Source: Chitinophaga sp. (GTDB taxonomy: Bacteria; Bacteroidota; Bacteroidia; Chitinophagales; Chitinophagaceae). From it: a stretch of DNA of 64,000 nucleotides. A program made the position numbers and the translations under genes. Positions 1-7,452 of the stretch are shown here, piece by piece. Positions within the stretch are counted from its first letter, which is position 1. Each line of letters begins with the position of its first letter. Location: contig NZ_JAFAIX010000012.1 in NCBI RefSeq assembly GCF_019236475.1, forward strand, positions 248,001 through 312,000. The letters are read 5' to 3'. The notes beneath the pieces were generated by a model. The model had not been told where the DNA came from, made no database searches, and saw only the letters and a program-made list of their open reading frames with translations.

Positions 1-513
1 TTCCGCGCTACTGGCTTCTATCGCGATACGAAAGACCTGGTCATCTTCTATTTTGATCCGGTTACTTTCTTCTCTCAGTACCAGAATGCCAACCGTCAGA
101 AAGCCTATGGAGCTGAGGCAGAGATGGAATGGGATATAACGAGAGACTTGCATCTCACGGTTAACTATACTTACACAGATGGAAAAGTAACGATCCCTCA
201 GGCTGGTGGCAAGGATACCTCCTATTATAATCTCTACCGTATCCCGAAAAGTGCTTTAAATGCCAATCTGGGCTACCAGGTAACCAAGGCTTTTTATGCT
301 AGCGTGGCTTATAAATATATTGGTCAGCGCTATGAAGGCCCTGTGGCAATGGGAGATTATTACAACCTGGACCTTTACGGTGAATATAAATTTGGTAACT
401 TGCTTAAAATTTTCGCCGTATTCCGGAACGTAACAGATTATAAATATTTTGATATTACCGGATTTAATTCCAGAAGGTTTAATTTTAACACCGGTTTACA
501 GCTTAACTTTTAA
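1..513 (+). CDS. TonB-dependent outer-membrane receptor, C-terminal part (probable cobalamin receptor BtuB-like)
   Basis: Only the last 170 codons are inside the window; the frame is open from base 1 and the true start lies upstream. The visible part alternates aromatic and polar residues in beta-hairpins and ends in L-N-F, an aromatic C-terminus typical of outer-membrane beta-barrels. The product would be the barrel end of a TonB-dependent transporter. It is the first visible gene of a plus-strand run leading into a BtuG-like lipoprotein and cobU-cobT-cobS-cobC, so the substrate is probably cobalamin or another corrinoid. That assignment rests on context, because the plug domain and any upstream cobalamin riboswitch are outside the window. 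Confidence 0.8.
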   Translation, partial: FRATGFYRDTKDLVIFYFDPVTFFSQYQNANRQKAYGAEAEMEWDITRDLHLTVNYTYTDGKVTIPQAGGKDTSYYNLYRIPKSALNANLGYQVTKAFYASVAYKYIGQRYEGPVAMGDYYNLDLYGEYKFGNLLKIFAVFRNVTDYKYFDITGFNSRRFNFNTGLQLNF

Positions 514-529
514 ATATTAAAACCAACAT

Positions 530-1126
530 ATGTCTTTAAAGAATCTTAATCCACAATTTGGCATATTGCTGCTGTTTATTATCGTAGCAGGCGTTATCAG
601 AGTTGTGTTAGGGGCAGATGCGAGCATGACTCCTATTGCTATGTACACACCAATTGGCGCGATGGCGTTGTTTGGAGGAGCTACTTTCCAGCAGAAATGG
701 AAATCGTATGTGTTTCCTTTGCTGACTCTCTTCGTAAGTGATGTAGTACTGATGCAGGTATTCCATAAAGAGTATGCTTCCGGTCTGCTGTACAGTGGCT
801 GGTATTGGACGTACCTGAGCTTCATCCTCGTTGTAGTGATAGGTCAGGTAATGATTAAGAAAATAGCAGTGGGCAATATTGTGCTGGCATCTGTTGTAGC
901 AGCTATTGTTCATTGGATTATTTCCGACTTTGGCGTTTGGATTGCTGGCAGCACTGATTTGCTGACTGGTAAACCTTATACAAAAGATATGGCTGGTTTC
1001 ATCAGTTGTTATGCACAGGCGATCCCTTACATGAGATATTTCCTGATGGGTACCCTGATCTATTCAGGCGTTTTCTTCGGCGGCCTGGTAGCGGTACAAT
1101 ACAAAAAACTGCGCGCGGCGCATTAA
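530..1126 (+). CDS. Multi-pass membrane protein, DUF6580-like putative transport protein
   Basis: A 198-residue hydrophobic protein with about five or six membrane segments (roughly residues 9-29, 45-60, 62-77, 88-108, 112-135, 160-185). It starts 16 bases after the TonB receptor stop. Size and topology resemble substrate-binding S components of ECF vitamin transporters, and the sequence resembles what I recall as DUF6580 putative transport proteins. Its position between an outer-membrane receptor and a BtuG-like lipoprotein in a B12 operon, with no BtuC, BtuD or BtuF genes in view, makes inner-membrane corrinoid uptake a reasonable hypothesis. Nothing in the sequence proves a substrate. Confidence 0.7.
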   Translation: MSLKNLNPQFGILLLFIIVAGVIRVVLGADASMTPIAMYTPIGAMALFGGATFQQKWKSYVFPLLTLFVSDVVLMQVFHKEYASGLLYSGWYWTYLSFILVVVIGQVMIKKIAVGNIVLASVVAAIVHWIISDFGVWIAGSTDLLTGKPYTKDMAGFISCYAQAIPYMRYFLMGTLIYSGVFFGGLVAVQYKKLRAAH

Positions 1127-1150
1127 TTTCATATTACTATCAATTAATTT

Positions 1151-1197
1151 AGAGATTCATTGAGTGTAAAACTTCGGTTTTGCACTCTGGAATCTCT
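1151..1197 (+). terminator. Strong hairpin with C(UUCG)G tetraloop inside the B12 operon
   Basis: Nested inverted repeat: the outer arms AGAGATTC and GAATCTCT enclose GTGTAAAAC, TTCG, GTTTTGCAC. The loop is a C(UUCG)G tetraloop, exceptionally stable in RNA. The downstream U tract is weak (AAGTTATTTTA), so it may be an intercistronic stabiliser or a leaky terminator that sets the level of the genes after it. Confidence 0.6.
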
Positions 1198-1287
1198 AAG
1201 TTATTTTAGGGCCTATCTTCTTCAGATAGCATCAGCAATATATTTGTCAATAGCACGGGACAATCGTAAAATAAACCAATAGCACAT

Positions 1288-2610
1288 ATGCGCAAATTTT
1301 CACGCTCCCTTCAAATGCCGCTTGTACTGGCAGCATTAGCCGTGATGGGAATTACAGCCTGTCAAAAAAATGAAGCAGGCGTCACTGTTCCACAGGTTGT
1401 TGACCCAGTCATAACGAACGGAAAAGACACCATATATCTCGGAGACAGTCTAAAATTATCTCCTGCTCTCAGCAATGTTTCCGGAACTCCTACCTATCTA
1501 TGGATGGTCAACGGCACACCTGTTAGTACTGACTCTACTTTCCTTTTCAAGCCAACAGATAGAGGAGATTATACTATTTCCTACAAGGTGACCGCAGGTA
1601 ATGCACAATCTCCTTTCTACTATCGTATTAAAGTACTGGCGCCATTTGAAAATGGTTACTTCATTGTCAACGAAGGTAATTTCCCTGGTCCGGGTGGTGT
1701 GAACTTCTATCGCAATGGCGACGATACCATGATGCTGAATGTGTACAACAGGATCAACCCAGGAAAATCATTAGGAACAACTACCGAATTCGGGGCTATT
1801 CATAACAATGTTTTATACATGGTTTCCAAGCAAGGGCCTTTCGTAGCAGCAGATGCGTTCTCCATGAAAGAAACGGGTCGTATTGCTACGTTGCCAGCAG
1901 ATGGCCGTGCTTTTCTTGGTATAGATAATAGTCGCGGTCTATTGAGCACTGCCGATGGTGTTTACCAGGTAAACCTGCAAACTTTTACGCTGGGTGCTAA
2001 AGTAGCCGGTATTAGTGGCCAGGCAGGCAGCATGACCAAATCAGACAGCTATGTATTTGTGCTGACGCAGACGGATGGCGTAGTAGTTTTGAACATCAAC
2101 GATTTATCTGTTGTTGCTAAACCAGTGAAAGCGGATGTAGGCTTCGCGAAAAGCCAGGATGGCCGCGTATGGGCAGGTACAGGTACTAACCTCTACTCCA
2201 TCGATGGTAATACCCTTGCAGTTAAAACGTATACCGTTCCATTCACTATCTACGATAGCTGGGGCTTCTGGAATCCAGGTTCTTTCTCTGGTTCCAAGTA
2301 TGAAAATGCGATTTACTTTGCGCAAACTGGCCAGTACGGTGGCGGTACCAATATTTACAAATTTGTACCAGGTATAGATACTACCCTCACCACTCCGCTG
2401 ATCAAACTGCCAGCAGATAAAGAACTGTATGGTGCAGGCGTACGTTTCAACTCCAGAGATACTACCCTGGTGGTAACAGCCATGAAACCAGGTTATGGTA
2501 CCAACAGTCAGCAAAACACGCTGTTGATCTATAATGCTATCAATGGTACGTTGAAGAAGAGTGTTGCATATACCGGTTATTTCTTCCCGGCTATGCCAGT
2601 ATCTAACTAA
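1288..2610 (+). CDS. BtuG-like surface lipoprotein: Ig/PKD-like domain plus beta-propeller
   Basis: A 440-residue lipoprotein. The signal peptide ends in the lipobox I-T-A-C with the lipidated Cys at residue 25. Residues about 35-118 look like a PKD/Ig-type domain (ends in a Y-Y-R-I-K-V strand). From about residue 120 there are repeated four-strand blades of the YncE/DUF5074 type. In Bacteroidota, propeller lipoproteins of this kind (BtuG) sit on the cell surface and hand cobalamin to BtuB. The position, 160 bases after a transporter-like gene and 11 bases before cobU, supports that role. Corrinoid binding is inferred from family and context; the N-terminal extra domain is not something I recall in the characterised Bacteroides BtuG. 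Confidence 0.72.
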   Translation: MRKFSRSLQMPLVLAALAVMGITACQKNEAGVTVPQVVDPVITNGKDTIYLGDSLKLSPALSNVSGTPTYLWMVNGTPVSTDSTFLFKPTDRGDYTISYKVTAGNAQSPFYYRIKVLAPFENGYFIVNEGNFPGPGGVNFYRNGDDTMMLNVYNRINPGKSLGTTTEFGAIHNNVLYMVSKQGPFVAADAFSMKETGRIATLPADGRAFLGIDNSRGLLSTADGVYQVNLQTFTLGAKVAGISGQAGSMTKSDSYVFVLTQTDGVVVLNINDLSVVAKPVKADVGFAKSQDGRVWAGTGTNLYSIDGNTLAVKTYTVPFTIYDSWGFWNPGSFSGSKYENAIYFAQTGQYGGGTNIYKFVPGIDTTLTTPLIKLPADKELYGAGVRFNSRDTTLVVTAMKPGYGTNSQQNTLLIYNAINGTLKKSVAYTGYFFPAMPVSN

Positions 2611-2621
2611 TTGTTTTATAC

Positions 2622-3131
2622 ATGATATATTTGATCACAGGCGGTGTCAGATCCGGAAAGAGCAAATATGCGCAGGACCTGGCCTTATCCATGAGTGCAC
2701 ATCCGGCATATGTAGCCACCGCCCGCATCTGGGATGATGATTTCGCAGAGCGGGTAGCCAGACATAAATCCGATCGTAGCGCCGCCTGGATCAATTATGA
2801 AGAAGAACGTTATGTGAGTAACCTGCCCCTAGATGGGCATACCGTTGTTATAGACTGTGTAACCCTATGGCTTACTAATATCTTTGAAGAAACCTCTCAC
2901 GATGTGCAGGCCAGCCTGAAAGCCATACAGGCCGAAATTGACGCCTTGCATCAAAAAGCCGGCAATTTTATAATTGTCAGTAATGAATTAGGAATGGGCA
3001 TACATGGCGAAACCCTCATTGCACGCAAGTTTGCAGATTTACAGGGCTGGACCAATCAATATATTGCCCGTGCAGCCGATAGCGTTATATTAATGATATC
3101 CGGCATTCCCGTTGTGATTAAAAAAGAATAG
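2622..3131 (+). CDS. cobU: Adenosylcobinamide kinase / adenosylcobinamide-phosphate guanylyltransferase
   Basis: The 169-residue product phosphorylates adenosylcobinamide and then transfers GMP to it, giving AdoCbi-GDP in the late B12 pathway. The P-loop G-G-V-R-S-G-K-S is at residues 7-14. His48 in the R-H-K-S-D-R motif corresponds to the guanylylated histidine of the family. A second conserved block, V-I-D-C-V-T-L-W-L-T-N, lies near residue 75. The length is slightly below the usual 175-180. It begins 11 bases after the BtuG-like gene and is followed 9 bases later by cobT, so all four cob genes are probably co-transcribed. Confidence 0.95.
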   Translation: MIYLITGGVRSGKSKYAQDLALSMSAHPAYVATARIWDDDFAERVARHKSDRSAAWINYEEERYVSNLPLDGHTVVIDCVTLWLTNIFEETSHDVQASLKAIQAEIDALHQKAGNFIIVSNELGMGIHGETLIARKFADLQGWTNQYIARAADSVILMISGIPVVIKKE

Positions 3132-3140
3132 AAATAAACG

Positions 3141-4172
3141 ATGATTACACCCGTATCTTATGTGCTCAGGGAAGCATTGCAGGAAAAGATAGATCAGAAA
3201 ACAAAGCCACCCGGTTCATTAGGAAAACTAGAACAGGTGGCGCTACAGGCAGGACTTATCCAGGAAACACTGGAACCAAAAATTACTAATCCTGCCATCA
3301 TTGTATTTGCAGGGGACCATGGTATTGCCGCGGACGGACTCGTAAATCCTTTTCCACAGGCCGTTACCACGCAAATGGTCTACAATTTTTTAAATGGAGG
3401 AGCAGCCATCAATGTGTTTTGTCGGCAACAAAAGCTGGGACTCAGGATTGTGGATGCAGGCGTGAACCACGAATTTGTGGGGCACCCCGGATTGCGCGAT
3501 CGCAAAATTGCACTGGGAACGAAGAATTTCCTGCACCAGCCAGCCATGTCATTAGAACAATTACAACTGGCCATGCATGCTGGCGCCGAAGAAGTGGTAG
3601 CCTTGCACCAGGAAGGCTGTAATACCATTGGCTTTGGAGAGATGGGTATCGGCAATACTTCTGCTGCCGCCCTGCTCATGAGCCATTTCACCGGTATTGC
3701 TATAGACGATTGTGTAGGAATAGGCACCGGTACCAATGCACAACAACTAGAACAAAAGAAAGCTGTACTTCGCCAAGTACAAGCCAAACATGGCGCTCCG
3801 GCCTCTCCTATGCAAGCTTTGGCGGCATTCGGTGGGTTCGAGATCGCTATGATATCCGGCGCTATTTTGAAAGCAGCGGAATTGAAAATGATCATCGTCA
3901 TAGATGGCTTTATTGTTTCTGCCGCCTTGCTGGCAGCAGCAGCTATGCAGCCTGCCGTAAGTGGATATTGCGTTTTCGCGCACTGTTCCAACGAGAAAGG
4001 CCACCAGGCGATGTTGAAGCAGTTGCAGGTATCTCCATTATTACAACTGGATATGCGACTAGGAGAAGGTACTGGCGCTGCCCTGGCTATTCCCCTCATC
4101 CAGAATGCCGTCGCATTCCTGAATGAAATGGCCAGCTTCAATAGTGCACAGGTTTCAAATCGGACGATATGA
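3141..4172 (+). CDS. cobT: Nicotinate-nucleotide--dimethylbenzimidazole phosphoribosyltransferase
   Basis: A 343-residue cytosolic enzyme that activates the lower-ligand base (dimethylbenzimidazole or an analogue) to its alpha-riboside phosphate. Diagnostic segments are K-T-K-P-P-G-S-L-G near residue 20, G-D-H-G-I-A-A-D-G near residue 60, G-E-M-G-I-G-N-T-S-A-A-A near residue 175, and a C-terminal G-E-G-T-G-A whose Glu matches the catalytic base of the family. The stop overlaps the start of cobS by four bases (ATGA), an arrangement typical of translational coupling. A base-activating enzyme implies the cell assembles complete cobamides from salvaged cobinamide. Confidence 0.96.
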   Translation: MITPVSYVLREALQEKIDQKTKPPGSLGKLEQVALQAGLIQETLEPKITNPAIIVFAGDHGIAADGLVNPFPQAVTTQMVYNFLNGGAAINVFCRQQKLGLRIVDAGVNHEFVGHPGLRDRKIALGTKNFLHQPAMSLEQLQLAMHAGAEEVVALHQEGCNTIGFGEMGIGNTSAAALLMSHFTGIAIDDCVGIGTGTNAQQLEQKKAVLRQVQAKHGAPASPMQALAAFGGFEIAMISGAILKAAELKMIIVIDGFIVSAALLAAAAMQPAVSGYCVFAHCSNEKGHQAMLKQLQVSPLLQLDMRLGEGTGAALAIPLIQNAVAFLNEMASFNSAQVSNRTI

Positions 4173-4945
4173 GAGAACAATGGCAACTTTTCCTGACTGC
4201 TCTCATGTTCTATACCCGTCTTCCTGTTCGTGTAGGCAAAACCTATAATCCGGAATTACTGAATAAAGCGACCAAGTATTTACCGCTAGTAGGCTGGATT
4301 ACAGGCGGATTTATGTTGCTGGTGGTATGGGCCTTCGGCGACATCGCTCCGCGACCACTGACCGTGCTCTTGGCACTTAGCGTCAGTATTTGGGTGACAG
4401 GCGCCTTTCATGAAGACGGCTTCGCAGATATGTGTGACGGTTTTGGCGGTGGATGGACAAAAGAGCGCATCCTGGAAATCATGAAAGATAGCCGCATCGG
4501 GACCTATGGTATGTTAGGGTTGCTCATGCTGATGGCAGCTAAACTGGTATCGCTCATGTACCTGCCCATTCATATCATGATGCTGGCCATCATTGCGGCA
4601 CAACCATTAAGTCGGTTTACAGCACTGACCATTATTTACACACAACGATATGTAAGGGAAGATGAAGACAGTAAAGCCAAACCTATCGCCAAGGGCATTA
4701 CCACCCAGGACCTCATTTTCGCAGGCGTATTTGGGCTGGGGCCTTTCCTCGTGGTGACACTGTATCTTCAGAACTATACTTTACTCATCACCATACTTGC
4801 CATATTCATGGCCCGGCTGTATATGGCCCGACTCATGCAGAAATGGATCGGCGGATATACGGGGGATTGTTTGGGTGCAGTACAACAGGTCTCCGAAACA
4901 GTCATATATTTGTGTTTTTGTATTCTGGCATGGAAATTTACCTGA
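4169..4945 (+). CDS. cobS: Adenosylcobinamide-GDP ribazoletransferase (cobalamin synthase)
   Basis: A 258-residue polytopic inner-membrane protein that joins AdoCbi-GDP to alpha-ribazole phosphate. The acidic motif F-H-E-D-G-F-A-D-M-C-D-G-F-G-G-G near residue 80 is the metal-binding signature of the family. About seven hydrophobic segments follow or precede it. Start overlaps the cobT stop by four bases. Its 3' end overlaps the start chosen for cobC by 16 bases. Confidence 0.95.
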   Translation: MREQWQLFLTALMFYTRLPVRVGKTYNPELLNKATKYLPLVGWITGGFMLLVVWAFGDIAPRPLTVLLALSVSIWVTGAFHEDGFADMCDGFGGGWTKERILEIMKDSRIGTYGMLGLLMLMAAKLVSLMYLPIHIMMLAIIAAQPLSRFTALTIIYTQRYVREDEDSKAKPIAKGITTQDLIFAGVFGLGPFLVVTLYLQNYTLLITILAIFMARLYMARLMQKWIGGYTGDCLGAVQQVSETVIYLCFCILAWKFT

Positions 4946-5487
4946 TCCGGCATACCACGCCGGCCGTAGAACGTGGAATTTGTTATGGTTTTTCCGATAT
5001 AGACGTAGCGCCAACTTTTGAGAGCGAAGCAGCCCGTATAAAGGCTTTGATGCCAACCAAGCCAATGGATGTATATGCCAGCCCGCTGCAACGCTGTTCC
5101 AAACTGGCCACTTACCTATATGGTTCCGATTTCACTACCGACAGACGTTTAATGGAGCTCAACTTCGGCGACTGGGAGATGCAGCGCTGGGATGATATGG
5201 GCCCTGATGCCCTCCAGAAATGGATGGATGATTTCGTGTATACAAGGGTTCCCAATGGAGAAAGCTATGAAGACCTGTATTTACGAGCACTAGACATGTT
5301 GAATGAAGTGATTTCCAAAGGGCGGGATGCCGTATTGGTTACCCATAGCGGGATCATCCGGGCTCTACTGGCGCATGTGTCTGGTACCTCATTGGAAAAA
5401 TCTTTCGACCGAAGAACCGAATATGGAAGAATTGCCTGCTTGAAAGCAGCAAACAACCAGGTAGAAATTGTTTTTTATAATTCGTAA
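4930..5487 (+). CDS. cobC: Alpha-ribazole phosphatase, histidine-phosphatase family
   Basis: The chosen ATG at 4930 gives 185 residues beginning M-E-I-Y-L-I-R-H-T. The open frame runs further upstream, but that part lies inside cobS and does not resemble the family. His8 in the L-I-R-H-T motif is the expected phospho-acceptor, and a second His lies in V-T-H-S-G near residue 140. The enzyme dephosphorylates alpha-ribazole or cobalamin 5'-phosphate. The 16-base overlap with cobS supports translational coupling, and this is the last gene of the B12 run. A general phosphoglycerate-mutase-like phosphatase is possible on sequence alone, but the operon position favours CobC. Confidence 0.88.
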   Translation: MEIYLIRHTTPAVERGICYGFSDIDVAPTFESEAARIKALMPTKPMDVYASPLQRCSKLATYLYGSDFTTDRRLMELNFGDWEMQRWDDMGPDALQKWMDDFVYTRVPNGESYEDLYLRALDMLNEVISKGRDAVLVTHSGIIRALLAHVSGTSLEKSFDRRTEYGRIACLKAANNQVEIVFYNS

Positions 5488-5621
5488 TATATTTATTTAC
5501 AATATATTAAGCATATTACATGAAATATGCTATCAAAAACCTGAAAAAACCGGAATTCGTGCTAACTTTATGTGTTGATTGACCATTTATAAATACAAAG
5601 AACACTCTAAAACCTGTTATA

Positions 5622-5828
5622 ATGACAACATCATTCTTGAATATTCCTTTTTTGTTTCTGCAGGAAGTTGGTATTAAAGAATTACTGCTGATTGCACTGG
5701 TAATTCTGTTATTGTTTGGTGGTAAGAAGATTCCAGAATTGATGCGTGGTTTGGGCAGCGGTATCCGCGAGTTCAAAGACGCGAAAGATGAGCCTACCAA
5801 GAAATCTCCTGCGGCTGATAAAGAATAA
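5622..5828 (+). CDS. tatA: Twin-arginine translocase subunit TatA/TatE
   Basis: A 68-residue protein with the layout of TatA: a short N-terminal stretch, one membrane helix (about residues 18-33), the F-G-G-K-K-I-P-E-L hinge, an amphipathic helix (R-G-L-G-S-G-I-R-E-F-K), and a charged C-terminal tail. TatA forms the pore-like assembly of the Tat pathway for folded proteins. The ATG lies 134 bases after cobC and has a separate transcript end at 5850-5893. No tatC is in the window. A twin-arginine leader is present on the GH125 enzyme at 58223-59653. Confidence 0.92.
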   Translation: MTTSFLNIPFLFLQEVGIKELLLIALVILLLFGGKKIPELMRGLGSGIREFKDAKDEPTKKSPAADKE

Positions 5829-5849
5829 TTTCTGTTACCTTACAATAAG

Positions 5850-5893
5850 AAAAGGTAAATCGTGCATGAATCAATCACGATTTACCTTTTTAT
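5850..5893. terminator. Bidirectional intrinsic terminator between tatA and the DUF5690 gene
   Basis: A perfect 14-base stem (AAAGGTAAATCGTG with CACGATTTACCTTT) with an 11-base loop, followed on the plus strand by a T-rich tract and flanked by A residues on the other side. It lies between convergent genes. Confidence 0.8.
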
Positions 5894-5911
5894 TTATTCC
5901 TGAGTTTAGAA

Positions 5912-7240
5912 TCAGGCAGCTATCTGCACTTCTCCTCCGCCCAGAAAGGGCTTTGTATCACTGTTCATTGTGAGATATTTGTTCCTAAAATACCAGGAAG
6001 ACACTACCATCAACACGATTCCAAATACCGATCCTGCCAGTACTGCATCCATGAAGAACTGACTCCAGGAAAGGGATACGCTGCAAAAGTTCTTCGTCAG
6101 CATCACCATTACGCTTCCCAGGTAGCCAAATGAATCCGCTACGTACATGATAAAGCCCACATTGCTGACATATTTAAACACCGCGATCAGGCGTTCAAAA
6201 AAGATACAATTGAATGGGATATAGCCCATATAGAGTCCCAGGCCGGCGAGGGTCATCCAGGAAACAGGGCCGATATGATGTCCGCGGAATAATAGTGTAC
6301 TAATGATGGCAATGCCGAAGCCTGTCACCACAATGAAATGGTTCACCATAAAGGCGATGTAATTGTTCTTAATGAACACCAGCAATCCTAATATGAGGAT
6401 TACCGCCAGCGACACGGGTATCTCTGTTTGTGTGAAGATGGCAGAAGTATCGCCGAAGCCTAAATCTTTCCAGATATCTGCCGCAAAATTATCACGCATA
6501 TCGCGCAGCACCGTCAACAGGATATAGCTGGAGATCAGCAATACTAATCCTGGGAGGAACATCTTCAGGAATTTTCTGCGTTCTTCCTTATTCATAGGGG
6601 CTCTGCGGGTGCGCAGGCGTTCATCTTCTGCGGATGGTGGTGGTATTTGCTCCAAGAGCAGAATAAATATCAATATGGGGCCAATGAATATAAGGCCGGT
6701 AACAAAAGGCATCCAGCATTCACTAACGCCCCAATTCAAGATGGTGCTCTTCCCTACCGATTTTACAAATCCGGATGAAAAGATAAAGCTAATACTAAGT
6801 ACGGCTCCCATGAATTCCGTACTGCGCCTGCCTTCCAGGTAGCTGAATACCAGTCCCCAGATCATTCCCAGTGGGAAACCGTTGAGGAACATAAAAGGAA
6901 TATTATAGGGAGACGGCACTATGGCGAACAGCAGTAAGGACATCCAAGATGCGCCTATCAGGAAGAGAATACTCTTGGCACGGCTAGCGCCCTTCATCTC
7001 TGCAATAAATCGGATCCCATAGAATTTTGAGCAGGCATATCCTATAGTCTGGGTGATAACCAACCAGATTTTATAGTCGATCCCCAAGAAGGTCATACCA
7101 TCAAAAATCGCTGCTGTAAAGGGTTTCCTAAACGCATACATGCAGGAATAAGTACCGAATGCCACCAGGGCGGCATATAAAGAGAAAGTCAAATTATTGG
7201 CCTTTTGGAGGCGTCGCTGTATCCATGGAATATTCACCAT
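5912..7240 (-). CDS. MFS carrier of the DUF5690 type, possibly an organophosphate transporter
   Basis: A 442-residue protein with 12 probable membrane helices and a charged central loop (about residues 205-230), the layout of a major facilitator. It resembles the DUF5690 group. Near the N-terminus Y-A-F-R-K-P-F (Arg38-Lys39) sits where GlpT/UhpT-type organophosphate antiporters carry the phosphate-binding Arg-Lys pair, so a phosphorylated substrate is plausible; that is inference. Its promoter shares a multi-copy direct-repeat operator with the susC promoter 5 kb away (see 7259-7315), suggesting one regulon. It ends convergently with tatA at a shared terminator. Confidence 0.75.
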   Translation of the reverse strand: MVNIPWIQRRLQKANNLTFSLYAALVAFGTYSCMYAFRKPFTAAIFDGMTFLGIDYKIWLVITQTIGYACSKFYGIRFIAEMKGASRAKSILFLIGASWMSLLLFAIVPSPYNIPFMFLNGFPLGMIWGLVFSYLEGRRSTEFMGAVLSISFIFSSGFVKSVGKSTILNWGVSECWMPFVTGLIFIGPILIFILLLEQIPPPSAEDERLRTRRAPMNKEERRKFLKMFLPGLVLLISSYILLTVLRDMRDNFAADIWKDLGFGDTSAIFTQTEIPVSLAVILILGLLVFIKNNYIAFMVNHFIVVTGFGIAIISTLLFRGHHIGPVSWMTLAGLGLYMGYIPFNCIFFERLIAVFKYVSNVGFIMYVADSFGYLGSVMVMLTKNFCSVSLSWSQFFMDAVLAGSVFGIVLMVVSSWYFRNKYLTMNSDTKPFLGGGEVQIAA

Positions 7241-7258
7241 CCGTATTCACTGTTTCCT

Positions 7259-7315
7259 CAAAGGTGATCTTCCAATGTAAACTAAATGTTAAGCACAACT
7301 AAACTTAATGTTAAG
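7259..7315 (-). promoter_or_regulatory. Pho-box-like operator and promoter of the DUF5690 gene
   Basis: Read on the minus strand there are four hexamers at an exact 11-base period: TTAACA, TTTAGT, TTAACA, TTTACA, each separated by five bases. After another period comes CCTTTG, a plausible -7 element (TCACCTTTG), 18 bases after the second CTTAACAT octamer and about 18 bases upstream of the start codon. The same array with the same spacing precedes susC. Direct repeats of 11-base period are the hallmark of PhoB/PhoP-type response regulators, and TTAACA matches the Bacillus PhoP repeat from memory. Confidence 0.7.
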
Positions 7316-7352
7316 TATTATTAAACTATTGAGCTATTAGATTTTCAGGGGG

Positions 7353-7387
7353 GCGTCCAACCGGCACCTCCGGTGCCGGTTGGACGC
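7353..7387. repeat. Perfect 16-bp stem hairpin, first of a pair
   Basis: GCGTCCAACCGGCACC and its exact complement are separated by three bases (TCC). It is much more G+C-rich than its surroundings and lies between the end of susD and the start of the DUF5690 gene. It could end the susCD transcript, but no U tract follows on the minus strand; it could equally be a REP-like palindrome. Confidence 0.8.
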
Positions 7388-7395
7388 GACTAAAA

Positions 7396-7432
7396 GCAAA
7401 GCGGTCGACACCGAAGGTGTCGACCGCTTTGC
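7396..7432. repeat. Perfect 17-bp stem hairpin, second of a pair
   Basis: GCAAAGCGGTCGACACC and its exact complement flank a three-base loop (GAA on the plus strand). It lies eight bases from the first hairpin and has the same build: a G-C closing end and an ACC-NNN-GGT apex. It starts 20 bases after the susD stop on the minus strand. Confidence 0.8.
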
Positions 7433-7452
7433 AATCCAATAGTAATTGCTAA

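Noticed and set aside
3380..4186. 268-codon minus-strand frame opposite cobT
   Set aside because: Shadow frame, rich in Cys and Ser from antisense reading; cobT is certain.
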